DNA from: Streptomyces mayonensis
GTDB taxonomy: Bacteria > Actinomycetota > Actinomycetes > Streptomycetales > Streptomycetaceae
Direction of reading: 5' to 3'
Length of the DNA stretch: 57,911 nucleotides
Assembly (NCBI RefSeq): GCF_018982965.1
Contig: NZ_JACBYP010000047.1
Location: 1-57,911 of the forward strand
In this document: in pieces, positions 43,033 through 53,657 of the stretch
How the letters are laid out: every line of letters begins with the position of its first letter
Numbering within the stretch: the first letter of the stretch is position 1
Notes under the pieces: model-generated
What the model saw: the letters and a program-made list of their open reading frames with translations, nothing else
Databases searched by the model: none
Told to the model about the DNA's origin: nothing
Translations under genes and position numbers: made by a program

Positions 43033-44220
43033 GTGACCGCCACCGCGCCGCGCCCCACGCTGGAGGCCGTAGCCGAGCGCGCCGGGGTCTCGCGGGCCAC
43101 CGTGTCCCGCGTGGTCAACGGGGCGCAGGGGGTGCGGGAGTCGTTGGCCGAAAGAGTCCGGCGCGCGGTGGAGGAACTCGGTTACGTCCCCAACCAGGCC
43201 GCCCGCAGCCTGGTGACCCGACGCCATCAGGCGGTCGCCGTCGTCGCGGCCGAACCGGAGACCCGGGTCTTCGCCGACCCGTACTTCGCCCAGCAACTGC
43301 GCGGCATCAGCAAGGAACTGACGGCCCACGACAACCAGCTCGTGCTGCTGCTCACCGAGGGGCGCGAGGACCACGCCCGCGTCGGCCGCTACCTGGCCGG
43401 CGGCCACGTCGACGGCGCCCTCGTGTTCTCCCTGCACCTGCACGACCCGCTGCCCGGCCTCGTGCGCGGCGCCGGCCTGCCGACCGTGTTCGGCGGGCGC
43501 CCCGACTGGGACGACGGCGGGGACGACGTGGTCTACGTGGACAGCGACAACCGTGGCGGCGCCCGCGCCGCCGTCCGTCACCTGGCCGGCCTCGGCCGCG
43601 ACCGGATCGCTCACATCACCGGCCCGCTCGACCAGACCTCCGCGGCCGACCGGCTCGCCGGTTTCCGCGACGTGAGGGCGCCGGGCGCCGGACCGGAGCC
43701 GGTGGCGCACGGGGACTTCACCTCCCACGGCGGGGAACGGGCCATGCGGGAACTGCTCGACCGGTGCCCGGGCCTGGACGCGGTCTTCGCGGCGAACGAC
43801 CTGACCGCGGCCGGTGCCCTGCGGGTGCTGCGCGAGCGCGGCCGGAGGGTGCCGGACGACGTGGCCGTCGTGGGCTTCGACGACATGCTGCCGGTGGCCG
43901 AGCAGACCGACCCGCCGCTGACCACCGTCCGGCAGGACATCGAGGGCATGGGCCGCCTGATGGCACGTCTGCTGCTGCGCGGCCTGGACGACGGGGCGGC
44001 AGGGGACGCGGGGACGAGTCGGGGCGCGGGTACGACCTGGGACGCGGGAACGGCCTGGGACGCGGGGGCAACCCGGGGCGCGGAGACGGCCCGGGCTGTG
44101 GGGACGATCGAGGGCGTGGCGGCGATCGACGGCGTGGGGGCGGCCGGCGGCGGGGCCCCGGCGGCCACGACGTCCGGCGTGATCCTGCCGACCACGCTGA
44201 TCCGCCGCGCCACCACATGA
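43033..44220 (+). CDS. LacI-family transcriptional regulator with repeat-encoded insertion
   Basis: Predicted 395 aa. GGAGGA at 43021-43026 fits the GTG at 43033 (GTG at 43027 touches it). The LacI helix-turn-helix PTLEAVAERAGVSRATVSRVV is at residues 8-28, and the hinge VPNQAARSLVTRR follows. The periplasmic-binding-like sensor covers about 60-318, including VPDDVAVVGFDDM. Between DDG and the final TTSGVILPTTLIRR lies an extra ~50 residues rich in Gly/Ala/Thr. They are encoded by eight 18-bp tandem repeats and absent from normal LacI proteins (about 340 aa). The insertion falls on the surface loop before the last strand, so the fold is probably kept. Targets are unknown; the laccase gene and the convergent VOC gene are neighbours. 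Confidence 0.88.
   Translation: MTATAPRPTLEAVAERAGVSRATVSRVVNGAQGVRESLAERVRRAVEELGYVPNQAARSLVTRRHQAVAVVAAEPETRVFADPYFAQQLRGISKELTAHDNQLVLLLTEGREDHARVGRYLAGGHVDGALVFSLHLHDPLPGLVRGAGLPTVFGGRPDWDDGGDDVVYVDSDNRGGARAAVRHLAGLGRDRIAHITGPLDQTSAADRLAGFRDVRAPGAGPEPVAHGDFTSHGGERAMRELLDRCPGLDAVFAANDLTAAGALRVLRERGRRVPDDVAVVGFDDMLPVAEQTDPPLTTVRQDIEGMGRLMARLLLRGLDDGAAGDAGTSRGAGTTWDAGTAWDAGATRGAETARAVGTIEGVAAIDGVGAAGGGAPAATTSGVILPTTLIRRATT
44003..44146 (+). repeat. 18-bp coding minisatellite, eight units
   Basis: Eight contiguous degenerate units of 18 bases, starting GGGACGCGGGGACGAGTC (44003-44020) and ending at 44146, all in frame in the LacI gene. Each encodes six residues, mostly Asp/Gly/Ala/Thr. Units 2-5 are the most alike. 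Confidence 0.85.
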
Positions 44221-44467
44221 GCGGAGCCGCCGAGGGCGGTGCCGCCGCCTGCGGAGCGGGTGCCGGGACGGATGGCGGGTCGCGTTCACGCCCGCGACTG
44301 TGTCCGTGCCGGTTTCCGGCGCGCCCCGGCGAGACCCCGCCCCGGCACTCCCGTGTCGCAGCACGGCAGTGCCGCCGTGTCGCCGGGGCACGGTACCGCC
44401 CGCCCCTGCCGTGCGACCCGGTTGCCGGAGGTGCCCGCACCGGTGACGGCGCGGGCTGGAGCGGTGG
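44221..44467. other. Convergent spacer after LacI
   Basis: 247 bases without a gene between the LacI and VOC stops. GC-rich with many small dyads; no single clear terminator. Confidence 0.4.
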
Positions 44468-45253
44468 CTAGGCCTGCCGGGGCAGCGGCCTGAGCACCGC
44501 GAGCCGGGCACCGTGCGGGTCGGCGAGGTGGGCGACCCGCCCGACGCCCTCGATGTCCCTCGCCTCCACCGGCACCGTGCCGCCCAGTTCGAGGGTCCGG
44601 GCGACCGCGGCGTCCGCGTCGTCCACCGCGAGGTACGGCAGCCACCCGGCGCCCGTGTGCGGCGCGTCCTCGGCGAGGGGCACGATCCCGCCGAACATCG
44701 CGTCCTCGCCCTGGCCCGCCGGATTGACGCAGGTGTAGGAGCCGCCGGGGAAGGGCACGGCCGAGGTCTCCAGCCCCAGCACCGACCGGTAGTACGCGGC
44801 GGCGGCCGCGACGTCCGCCGTGTGCAGCTCGACCCAGCACAGCGCGCCGGCGTCGCCGGCCGCGCCCAGGCCGGCGAGCCGCCCCGGCTGCCAGATGCCG
44901 AACGGCAGCCCGGCCCGGTCGGCGAGGATCGCCATGGTGCCCTGGTCCAGTACGTCCGCGGGGCGTACGAGGACACCGCCGCGGGCCTGCTCGGAAGCCC
45001 TGGCGGCGGACCCGGCGTCGGGGACCTGGAAGTACACCGTCCACGACGGCGGACCCTGCTCGGGCGTGGTCCGCATCCCCCCGGCCACGATCCGGCCGTC
45101 CAGCTCGAAGAAGCCGTAGCCGCCGGCCTCCGGGCCCGCCGACCGGAAGCGCCAGCCGAAGAGGCCGCCGTAGAAGGACACGGCTGCGTCGAGGTCCGGG
45201 GCGCCGACGTCGATCCAGTTGGGGGCGCCGGTGACGTAACGGGTGGTGAGCAT
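44468..45253 (-). CDS. Two-domain VOC (glyoxalase-like) protein
   Basis: Predicted 261 aa from the ATG at 45253 (GGAGGG 5-6 nt upstream). Two vicinal-oxygen-chelate modules: residues 8-125 (PNWIDVGAPDLDAAVSFYGGLFGW) and 140-258 (CWVELHTADVAAAAAYYRSVLGL). Each has the beta-alpha-beta-beta-beta pattern of glyoxalase/bleomycin-resistance proteins. Metal or substrate ligands are not certain. Possible roles are resistance by binding a drug or catalysis on a small molecule. It is divergent from a WhiB-like gene. Confidence 0.85.
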   Translation of the reverse strand: MLTTRYVTGAPNWIDVGAPDLDAAVSFYGGLFGWRFRSAGPEAGGYGFFELDGRIVAGGMRTTPEQGPPSWTVYFQVPDAGSAARASEQARGGVLVRPADVLDQGTMAILADRAGLPFGIWQPGRLAGLGAAGDAGALCWVELHTADVAAAAAYYRSVLGLETSAVPFPGGSYTCVNPAGQGEDAMFGGIVPLAEDAPHTGAGWLPYLAVDDADAAVARTLELGGTVPVEARDIEGVGRVAHLADPHGARLAVLRPLPRQA

Positions 45254-45449
45254 GATCGCCCTCCTCGGAAGGGGCCCGTTGCCTGTACTGCCGAGTCTTC
45301 CACCGACGGCCGGTCGCCGCTTCCGCGCGCCGCCGTGCGAGGAAGCGACCGGGGGAGGAGCATCCGTACGGCCGCCCCGCAAGGAGCGGCCGCGCCGCGT
45401 TGATCCGGCGTTGATCAGATGTTTTTCGCCCCCCGGCACGCTCCTGTCC

Positions 45450-45695
45450 ATGCACATCGAGACGATCACGACGCCCGACCTCGCCTGGCAGGAGGAGGCG
45501 TTGTGCGCACAGACCGGGGGCGACTTCTTCTTCCCGGAGCCCGGCAGCTCCGTACGGGACGCGAAGCGGATCTGCGCCCTGTGCCCGATCCGCTCGGCCT
45601 GCCTCGACTTCGCGCTGAGCAACGACGAGCGGTTCGGGGTGTGGGGCGGACTCTCGGAGCGGGAGCGGCTGGCCCTGCGCCGCGCCTCGCACTGA
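45450..45695 (+). CDS. WhiB-like (Wbl) iron-sulphur regulator
   Basis: Predicted 81 aa from the ATG at 45450. Four conserved cysteines, Cys19, Cys42, Cys45 and Cys51 (LCAQ, ICALC, ACLDF), bind a [4Fe-4S] cluster. The GVWGG turn (63-67) is diagnostic, and the C-terminal basic RERLALRRASH binds DNA or sigma factor. Wbl proteins are small actinobacterial transcription factors that bind the primary sigma factor. No ribosome site precedes the start, so the message may be leaderless or translated from a weak site. The neighbouring VOC gene is divergent. From memory it may correspond to SCO6715. Confidence 0.9.
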   Translation: MHIETITTPDLAWQEEALCAQTGGDFFFPEPGSSVRDAKRICALCPIRSACLDFALSNDERFGVWGGLSERERLALRRASH

Positions 45696-45839
45696 GCCCG
45701 GTCGCCGGTCACGGCCGCGGCCACCGCCCGCGGGCCCACTCACTGCTCACGACGACCGGTCGCCGCTCCCGGCCACCGGCCGCCGCCACCCGTCACCGCC
45801 ACCCGCCGCCGGGCCCCGGCGTCCGCGCGGCGTCGGTGC

Positions 45840-46814
45840 TCAGCCCGCCGCCCGCGCCGCCATCCGCGCCTTGCGCGCCGCCAGCTTCTCGTCGAACTTG
45901 GCCGCCTCCGCGTCCAGCCCGCCCATGTACAGCCCCAGCTCCTCCTGCGCCCGCAGGCCCTCCGGGCCGAGGCCGTCGATCTCCATGACCTTCAGGAAGC
46001 GCAGCACGGGCTGGATCACGTCGTCGTGGTGGATGCGCAGGTTGTAGACCTCGCCGATCGCCATCTGCGCGGCGGCCCGCTCGAAGCCGGGCATGCCGTG
46101 CCCCGGCATCCGGAAGTTGACGACCACGTCGCGCACCGCCTGCATCGTCAGGTCGGGCGCGATCTCGAAGGCCGCCTTCAGCAGGTTCCGGTAGAAGACC
46201 ATGTGCAGGTTCTCGTCGGTCGCGATGCGGGCGAGCATCCGGTCGCAGACCGGGTCGCCCGACTGGTGGCCCGTGTTGCGGTGCGAGATGCGGGTGGCCA
46301 GCTCCTGGAAGGCGACGTACGCCACCGAGTGCAGCATCGAGTGCCGGTTGTCCGACTCGAAACCCTCGCTCATGTGGGCCATGCGGAACTGCTCCAGCTT
46401 GTCCGGGTCGACCGCGCGCGAGGTGAGCAGGTAGTCGCGCATCACGATGCCGTGCCGGCCCTCCTCGGCGGTCCAGCGGTGCACCCAGGTGCCCCAGGCG
46501 CCGTCGCGCCCGAAGAGGCTGGCGATCTCGTGGTGGTAGCTGGGAAGGTTGTCCTCCGTCAGCAGGTTCACCACCAGGGCGATCCGGCCGATCTCGGTGA
46601 CCTTGGACTGCTCCTTCTCCCAGGCCTCGCCGTCCTCGAAGATCCCCGGGAAGTTCCGGCCGTCGGTCCACGGCACGTACTCGTGCGGCATCCAGTCCTT
46701 GGCGACCTTCAGATGCCGGTTGAGTTCCTTCTCGACCACTTCCTCCAGCGCGTACAACAGCCGGGCGTCGGTCCAGTCGGCGGAAGCGCCGAGGTGCGGG
46801 GAGACGATCGTCAC
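45840..46814 (-). CDS. Acyl-ACP desaturase (soluble di-iron fatty acid desaturase)
   Basis: Predicted 324 aa from the GTG at 46814, with GGAG about 8 nt upstream; the 362-codon frame runs through the operator array and is not translated there. Di-iron ligands: an early Glu in LEEVVEKELNRH, EEGRHGIVMRDYL (Glu, His) and ATDENLHMVFYRNL (Glu, His). It introduces a cis double bond into acyl-ACP, using ferredoxin and oxygen, and adjusts membrane fluidity. The palindromic operators upstream suggest control by a TetR-type fatty-acid regulator. The last residues are basic and Ala-rich. Confidence 0.92.
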   Translation of the reverse strand: MTIVSPHLGASADWTDARLLYALEEVVEKELNRHLKVAKDWMPHEYVPWTDGRNFPGIFEDGEAWEKEQSKVTEIGRIALVVNLLTEDNLPSYHHEIASLFGRDGAWGTWVHRWTAEEGRHGIVMRDYLLTSRAVDPDKLEQFRMAHMSEGFESDNRHSMLHSVAYVAFQELATRISHRNTGHQSGDPVCDRMLARIATDENLHMVFYRNLLKAAFEIAPDLTMQAVRDVVVNFRMPGHGMPGFERAAAQMAIGEVYNLRIHHDDVIQPVLRFLKVMEIDGLGPEGLRAQEELGLYMGGLDAEAAKFDEKLAARKARMAARAAG

Positions 46815-46870
46815 GGAGAACTCCAGGGGACGTGCGACAGAGCAGAGCAGCCCGGCGAGCGGTGCCGGGG

Positions 46871-46920
46871 AACCTACGGGATCGTAGGCTACGAAACCGT
46901 AGGTTACGAGACCGTAGGTT
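46871..46920 (-). promoter_or_regulatory. Phased palindromic operator array upstream of the desaturase
   Basis: Three CGTAGG[C/T]TACG-like sites with 15-bp spacing (46883-46893, 46898-46908, 46913-46920 partial). In addition, AACCTACGG at 46871-46879 is inverse to CCGTAGGTT at 46897-46905 and 46912-46920. Probably the binding array of a fatty-acid-sensing repressor, covering the promoter of the desaturase gene. Confidence 0.7.
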
Positions 46921-47022
46921 AAGTGCAAGGTAAAGAGCGCTGATCAGCCGCCGTCCGGCGGGACACGACAAGGCCCCGAGACCCGCAGGTCCGGAGCCGG
47001 TCGGACGGTTCCCGCCGCGTGC

Positions 47023-47799
47023 TCAGGCGTACAGCTCCCGCAGCCGGACCGAGAGGCACGTCACACAGCCTTCGAGCTTCTCGAACTCCCCGATGTCCAC
47101 GAGCACCGGCTCGTGGCCGAGGTCGGCGAGCAGGTCGGCCGTCTTGGGCGCGCTCGCCGCCATCAGCAGCTTGTCGCCGCCGAGCAGCACCACGTGCGCC
47201 CCCGACTCCTCCGGCACCGGAAGGAAACGGGGGAAGAGCGAGGGCGCGTCCGTCATCGGGATGTGCCCGAGCACCGTCCCGTCGGGCAGCGCGGTCACCG
47301 CCGACTTCAGGTGCAGCACCTTGCTCACGGGCACCGGGACGACCCGGGCGCCCAGCGGCTCGAACACCGCCCGCAGCTGCTGCACACCGGCCGCGTTGGT
47401 ACGCCCGCCGCGACCCACGTAGATGGTGTCGCCGATCTTCAGGACGTCCCCGCCCTCCAGGGTGCCCGGCTCCCAGACCCAGTTGACCGAGCAGCCGAGC
47501 CGGGCCACGGCCTCCTCCACGCCGGCCGTCTCCGCGCGCCGCGACCCGGCGCCGGGCCGCGTGATCAGCGCGACGTTGCGGTACACGACGACCGCGTCCT
47601 CGACGAACACCGAGTCCGGGCAGTCGTCGGCCGGGTCCACCTCCAGCGTCTCCCAGCCGTGGGCCCGCAGGGCGTCGACATAGGCGTCCCACTGCTCGAC
47701 CGCCAGGCCGTGGTCGACCGGCTCCCGCTCGATGTGCGTCACCAGCCCTTCGGCGAGCCGGGGACCGGGGCGACGGACGAGGGCCTTCTTGCTGGGCAC
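47023..47799 (-). CDS. ddaH: Dimethylargininase (DDAH)
   Basis: Predicted 258 aa from the GTG at 47799 (AAAGG upstream). The amidinotransferase-fold pentein includes DSVFVEDAVVV, EPGTLEGGDVL and the catalytic His in VLHLKSAV. The nucleophile is Cys248 in CVTCLSVRL at the C-terminus. It hydrolyses N-omega-methylated arginines to citrulline and methylamines. The gene is single, followed at some distance by the desaturase gene on the same strand. The length matches the bacterial family. Confidence 0.9.
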   Translation of the reverse strand: MPSKKALVRRPGPRLAEGLVTHIEREPVDHGLAVEQWDAYVDALRAHGWETLEVDPADDCPDSVFVEDAVVVYRNVALITRPGAGSRRAETAGVEEAVARLGCSVNWVWEPGTLEGGDVLKIGDTIYVGRGGRTNAAGVQQLRAVFEPLGARVVPVPVSKVLHLKSAVTALPDGTVLGHIPMTDAPSLFPRFLPVPEESGAHVVLLGGDKLLMAASAPKTADLLADLGHEPVLVDIGEFEKLEGCVTCLSVRLRELYA

Positions 47800-47895
47800 G
47801 CGGGACCTTTCGAGTCGGCACGGGCATGACCGGCGGCCGTGGGGCGGCGCCGGGTCCCCATCTTGCAGCGGGCACCCGCGCGGACGGAACCCCCG

Positions 47896-50154
<2,259 letters not shown>

Positions 50155-50164
50155 GCCGGGGACG

Positions 50165-51790
50165 CTAGGCGGGATACCCGACAGTTTCCGGCGTGATTTC
50201 CTTCAGTTCCCCCTCCTCCAGCAGCAGCCAGCGGGTGATGCCGAGCGACTCCAGGAAGGGGATGTCGTGGCCGGCCACGATCAGCGCCCCCTCGTACGAC
50301 TCCAGCGCGCTGGTGAGCTGCCGTACGCTCGCCATGTCGAGGTTGTTGGTCGGCTCGTCCAGCATCAGCAGCTGCGGCGCGGGCTCGGCCAGCATCAGTG
50401 CCGCCAGCGCCGCCCGGAAGCGTTCGCCGCCGGACAGCGTCGCCGCCGGCTGGTCGGCGCGGGCGCCCCGGAACAGGAAGCGCGCCAGCCGCGCCCGGAT
50501 CCGGTTGTTGGTGGCGCCCGGCGCGAACCGGGCCACGTTCTCCGCGACGCTCAGCCCGTCGTCCAGGACGTCCAGGCGCTGCGGCAGGAAACGCAGCGGC
50601 ACATGCGCCGTCGCCTCGCCCGCCACCGGCTCCAGCTCCCCGGCGACGGTGCGCAGCAGCGTGGTCTTGCCCGCGCCGTTGCGCCCGATCAGCGCGATCC
50701 GTTCGGGACCGTGCAGATCGAGACCGCCCGCCACGCGGGCGCCGTACGCCGGCTCCAGGTCCCGCAGGGTGAGTACGGTCCGGCCGGGCGGCACGGCCGT
50801 GTACGGCAGGTCGACGCGGATCTCGTCGTCGTCCCGCACGGCCTCCGCCGCGTCGTCGAGCCGCTCCTTCGCCTCGGCGAGCTTCTCCTCGTGCATGATG
50901 CGGTACTTGCCGGCCGACTGCTGGGCCGTGCGGGCACGCAGCTTCATCACCGCCCGGGGCTCCCGCTTGGTGTCGTACATCTTCTGCCCGTACCGCCTGC
51001 GCCGGGCCAGGACGACCTGGGCGTCGGCCAGTTCGCGCTTCTGCCTGCGCAGGTCCGACTCGGCGACCCGCACCATGCGTTCGGCCGCCTCCTGTTCCAC
51101 GGCCAGCGCCTCCTCGTACACCGAGAGGTTCCCGCCGTACCAGGTGACCGATCCGGAGCGCAGGTCGGCGATCTGGTCGACCCGCTCAAGGAGTTCGCGG
51201 TCGTGGCTGACCACGACCATGACGCCCGGCCAGGACTCGACCGCCGCGTACAGCCGCCTGCGGGCGTACACGTCGAGGTTGTTGGTGGGCTCGTCCAGCA
51301 GCAGGACGTCGGGCCGGCGCAGCAGCAGCGCGGCCAGCCGCAGCAGCACCGACTCTCCGCCGGAGACCTCGCCGACGGTGCGGTCGAGGCCGATGCGGTC
51401 GAGCCCCAGCTCGCCGAGCGTGGCCAGGGCGCGTTCCTCGACGTCCCAGTCGTCGCCGACGGTCTCGAAGTGCTCCTCGCGCACATCCCCCGCCTCGATG
51501 GCGTGCAGCGCGGCCCGCAGCGCGTCGATGCCGAGCGCCTCGTCGACCCGCAGGGCGGTGTCGAGCGTGACGTTCTGCGGCAGGTAACCCACCTCCCCGC
51601 TCACCCGGACGGTGCCGTCCGCCGGGGTGAGGCGGCCGGCCAGGAGTTTCAACAGGGTGGACTTCCCGGCCCCGTTCACCCCGACCAGCCCCGTTCTGCC
51701 GGGGCCGAAGGCGGTGTCGAGTCCCTCGAAGACGGAGGTTCCGTCGGGCCAGGAGAAGGACAGGGACGTACAGGTGATGGAAGTAGACAT
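50165..51790 (-). CDS. ABC-F ribosome-protection protein
   Basis: Predicted 541 aa from the ATG at 51790 (GGAGA upstream). Two ATP-binding cassettes without membrane segments: Walker A GVNGAGKST (37-45) and GRNGAGKTT; signatures EVSGGE and TLSGGE; Walker B LLLLDEPTNNLD and LLMLDEPTNNLD. Between them (about 225-310) lies the long charged P-site tRNA-interaction motif (RRQKRELADAQVVLARRR). This is the antibiotic-resistance type, which displaces drugs such as lincosamides or pleuromutilins from the ribosome. A ~290-nt leader with uORF and terminator precedes it, and a UvrA-like gene follows. From memory the S. coelicolor counterpart is SCO6720. Confidence 0.92.
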   Translation of the reverse strand: MSTSITCTSLSFSWPDGTSVFEGLDTAFGPGRTGLVGVNGAGKSTLLKLLAGRLTPADGTVRVSGEVGYLPQNVTLDTALRVDEALGIDALRAALHAIEAGDVREEHFETVGDDWDVEERALATLGELGLDRIGLDRTVGEVSGGESVLLRLAALLLRRPDVLLLDEPTNNLDVYARRRLYAAVESWPGVMVVVSHDRELLERVDQIADLRSGSVTWYGGNLSVYEEALAVEQEAAERMVRVAESDLRRQKRELADAQVVLARRRRYGQKMYDTKREPRAVMKLRARTAQQSAGKYRIMHEEKLAEAKERLDDAAEAVRDDDEIRVDLPYTAVPPGRTVLTLRDLEPAYGARVAGGLDLHGPERIALIGRNGAGKTTLLRTVAGELEPVAGEATAHVPLRFLPQRLDVLDDGLSVAENVARFAPGATNNRIRARLARFLFRGARADQPAATLSGGERFRAALAALMLAEPAPQLLMLDEPTNNLDMASVRQLTSALESYEGALIVAGHDIPFLESLGITRWLLLEEGELKEITPETVGYPA

Positions 51791-51948
51791 ACGGGTCTCC
51801 GCGGTTGCTCGAAGCAGTCAGGGGGCAAACGCGTATCGAGACACGGACGCGGCGGCGACCGCCGTCCGACAAGTGGCGGACGGGAGGGCGGACGCGAGGT
51901 CGGCCCGGAGAAGCCGGAGAAGGAGGAGCCCCGGAGCGCGTGGGCAAG

Positions 51949-51970
51949 AAAAAAGCCCTGCTCCGCAAGG
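51949..51970 (-). terminator. Intrinsic terminator inside the ABC-F leader (attenuator)
   Basis: On the minus strand CCTTGC-gga-GCAGGG forms a 6-bp stem (51956-51970) with one G-U pair, followed by C and then TTTTTT (51949-51954). It lies about 110 bases after the predicted transcription start and 160 before the ABC-F ATG. A terminator inside a leader is the hallmark of attenuation. Confidence 0.65.
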
Positions 51971-52002
51971 ACGGCTCGAACGCCGAGGTCGCACGCGGCG
52001 GG

Positions 52003-52021
52003 CACACGTGAGATACGTGTG
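52003..52021 (-). promoter_or_regulatory. Leader hairpin between uORF and terminator
   Basis: CACACGT (52003-52009) and ACGTGTG (52015-52021) form a perfect 7-bp stem with a 5-base loop. It is located after the short uORF and before the terminator and may compete or cooperate with it when ribosomes stall. Confidence 0.55.
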
Positions 52022-52039
52022 ACGCGGTGTCTCAGAACC

Positions 52040-52051
52040 TCAGACGAGCAA
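52040..52051 (-). CDS. Candidate 3-codon uORF in the ABC-F leader
   Basis: TTG-CTC-GTC-TGA (encoding MLV) at 52051-52040 is preceded by GGAGAAGGA (52054-52062), an excellent ribosome site. Tiny leader peptides with good ribosome sites are used by ABC-F leaders to sense drug-stalled ribosomes. No other start with a site lies between promoter and terminator. Too short to prove. Confidence 0.4.
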   Translation of the reverse strand: MLV

Positions 52052-52088
52052 CGTCCTTCTCCGATCGGCGGCAACAGAAGCGATATAC

Positions 52089-52117
52089 ACCGTAGGAGTG
52101 GCCTGGTGGGCTGTCAA
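52089..52117 (-). promoter_or_regulatory. Strong consensus promoter of the ABC-F operon
   Basis: Minus strand: TTGACA (52112-52117), exactly 17 bases, then TACGGT (52089-52094). It matches the HrdB-type consensus. Start of transcription is near 52082, giving a ~290-base leader. Confidence 0.75.
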
Positions 52118-52190
52118 CGCGTTAAACGCACCGACGGACGTCGTGCGTGCGGTGGCGAAGACCCGGCCCCACGGCCCGAAGGAGGCACCT

Positions 52191-52886
52191 GTGCCCCGTG
52201 AACCGCTCTCCCTGCCGGCCGGTCTCTGCCTGCTGGCCTGGGACCCCGCACGGCCCGGCGCCGCCGACACCGCCCGGGTCCACCACCTGGTCCGCGCCGG
52301 TGCCCTCGTCGAGCTGGCCCGCCGCGGACTGCTCACGGACGACGACGGCATCGCCACCCCCGTCGACCTGGACTCCGAGACCGGGGACCCGGTCCTCGAC
52401 GGCCTGCTGGAACTCGTGCGGGAGTCGCTGCCGCACGGTTGGCGGGCCTGGGTCGCCCTGCACGCGCGCGTCACCTTCGACGCCGCCCGGGAGCAGCTGG
52501 TGGCCGAGGGCTGCCTGCGCGCCGAGAAGAAGCGCGTGCTCGGCGTGTTCCCCTCGGTGGAGTACACCCTGGCGCGGGCCGACGTGGCACAGGCACTGCG
52601 CAGGCGGTCCCGGGACGTCCTGGAGGGGGCGGTGCCGGCGGGGGAGGTCTCCGAGCGGGACACGGCCATGGCGGCGCTGGCCGCAGCCGCGGCGGAGCCG
52701 GGAGTCGTGGCGGCTGCGGGATCTCCTGGAGGGGGCGGTGCGGGGGCGCGCGGCGAACGGACGGAGCGGACCGGGTACCTCGCGGCGGCACCGGGCGCGC
52801 ACGGCATCCCGTACGGCATCCTGGACGAGGTGTGCGGCGCGGTGCGCGACGAGGCCGCGCACACCGAAGCACCGGCGGGCGGCTGA
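52191..52886 (+). CDS. GPP34/GOLPH3-family protein
   Basis: Predicted 231 aa from the GTG at 52191 (AAGGAGG 5 nt upstream). The family of phosphoinositide-binding GOLPH3 homologues is expanded in Streptomyces. Features are LPAGLCLLAWDP at the start, VHHLVRAGALVELARRGLL (16-47) and WRAWVALHARVTFDAAREQLVAEG near 84-107. A conserved LGVFPSVEYTLARAD follows. The C-terminal Gly/Ala-rich segment is less conserved. The function in bacteria is unclear; membrane or trafficking roles are proposed. It is divergent from the ABC-F operon and convergent with the SsgA-like gene. Confidence 0.82.
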   Translation: MPREPLSLPAGLCLLAWDPARPGAADTARVHHLVRAGALVELARRGLLTDDDGIATPVDLDSETGDPVLDGLLELVRESLPHGWRAWVALHARVTFDAAREQLVAEGCLRAEKKRVLGVFPSVEYTLARADVAQALRRRSRDVLEGAVPAGEVSERDTAMAALAAAAAEPGVVAAAGSPGGGGAGARGERTERTGYLAAAPGAHGIPYGILDEVCGAVRDEAAHTEAPAGG

Positions 52887-52925
52887 CCGCCCCCGCAGTG
52901 GAGGAGCGCAGTGGAGGAGGACCGG

Positions 52926-53342
52926 TCAGCGGCTCCCGCGCATCAGCTCGGCCAGCTCGTGGTCCAGGTCCAGCTGGAGGTGTTCGAGCCCCACCGGCAC
53001 CAGCTCCCCGGTGGCCTGCAGGAAGCTGCGCAGCTCTCCCGAGCGGACATGGATCACGGCCGTGCCCTCGGGCGCGTGGAACTCCAGGACCGTGCGGTCG
53101 TACCCGTAGGGGCGCACCCTGACGTCGCCATGGCCGTCCGGCTCCTGCATCCCCGTGATGAGCAGCTCGCGGGAGAAGGTCCAGCAGACCTCGACGTTCT
53201 CCAGGGTGGCCGGGGCCGGAAAGGTCATCCGCACGGCGAACGGGTCGCTGCGGTCGTAGAGCAGGGTCGCGGGAATGCTCGGCATGCGCGGGGCGGCGGC
53301 GACGAGACGCGCCTCGACGGGCTGCTCGATGACGGTTGACAA
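52926..53342 (-). CDS. ssgD: SsgA-like sporulation protein (SsgD candidate)
   Basis: Predicted 138 aa. A TTG at 53342 with GAGGGAG about 8 nt upstream gives the usual family length (about 136-140); the longer open frame would add a Ser/Arg-rich tail not seen in the family. The core LLYDRSDPFAVRMTF, WTFSRELLITGMQEPDGHGDVRV and LQATGELVPVGLEH are characteristic. SsgA-like proteins are found only in sporulating actinomycetes and guide cell-wall and septum processes. The symbol is inferred from the recalled position of SCO6722 near this ABC-F gene; sequence alone would say only SALP. Confidence 0.85.
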   Translation of the reverse strand: MSTVIEQPVEARLVAAAPRMPSIPATLLYDRSDPFAVRMTFPAPATLENVEVCWTFSRELLITGMQEPDGHGDVRVRPYGYDRTVLEFHAPEGTAVIHVRSGELRSFLQATGELVPVGLEHLQLDLDHELAELMRGSR

Positions 53343-53568
53343 CGCCTTGCTCCCTCGTGACGGCTGGGCGGGCTTCGGGGATCGTGCGGGCCGGGCACTG
53401 GAAGAGACGACGGAATCAACCAATCCGTGCACACGACCAACGAGTGACCTCTGTCACCGCGTTCATGCACCGGCGTGACACGGCTCTCCCCGGGCGCCCC
53501 GCACGGCAGTTGCGGCCCCCGCTCACCGGGTGCGTCACCCGGCCGGAGCCCCGGCGCCGGGCGGGCCG
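53343..53568. other. Upstream region of the SsgA-like gene
   Basis: 226 bases between the TTG of the SsgA-like gene and the predicted sigma-B-like promoter. No gene is seen. It should hold the SsgA-like promoter, but none matches well. Confidence 0.4.
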
Positions 53569-53593
53569 GGGTGTTTGTCCGTAACGTGGGTAA
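53569..53593 (+). promoter_or_regulatory. Candidate sigma-B-type promoter
   Basis: GGGT (53569-53572), 15 bases, GGGTAA (53588-53593) fits the Streptomyces stress-sigma pattern GNNT-N14-16-GGGTA. It lies 75 bases before the ATG of the small basic protein. Confidence 0.45.
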
Positions 53594-53608
53594 CCGTTCG
53601 CTGTACCT

Positions 53609-53657
53609 GAGAGGACGCCCGCTCTGTCCGAGAGGACGTTCGCCGTACCGGAGAGGA
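53609..53657 (+). repeat. Three 21-bp-spaced direct repeats in the leader
   Basis: GAGAGGA occurs at 53609, 53630 and 53651, exactly 21 bp apart (two helical turns), each preceded by a CTGT/CCGT half. The last copy also provides the ribosome-site-like GAGAGGAAGTGAG upstream of the ATG. Confidence 0.7.

Noticed and set aside
45254..45739. Upstream extension of the VOC protein
   Set aside because: Antisense to the WhiB-like gene; the ATG at 45253 has a strong ribosome site and starts the first VOC module.
51186..52007. 273-codon minus frame crossing the ABC-F leader terminator
   Set aside because: Begins without a ribosome site and runs into the ABC-F gene in another frame; not a leader peptide.
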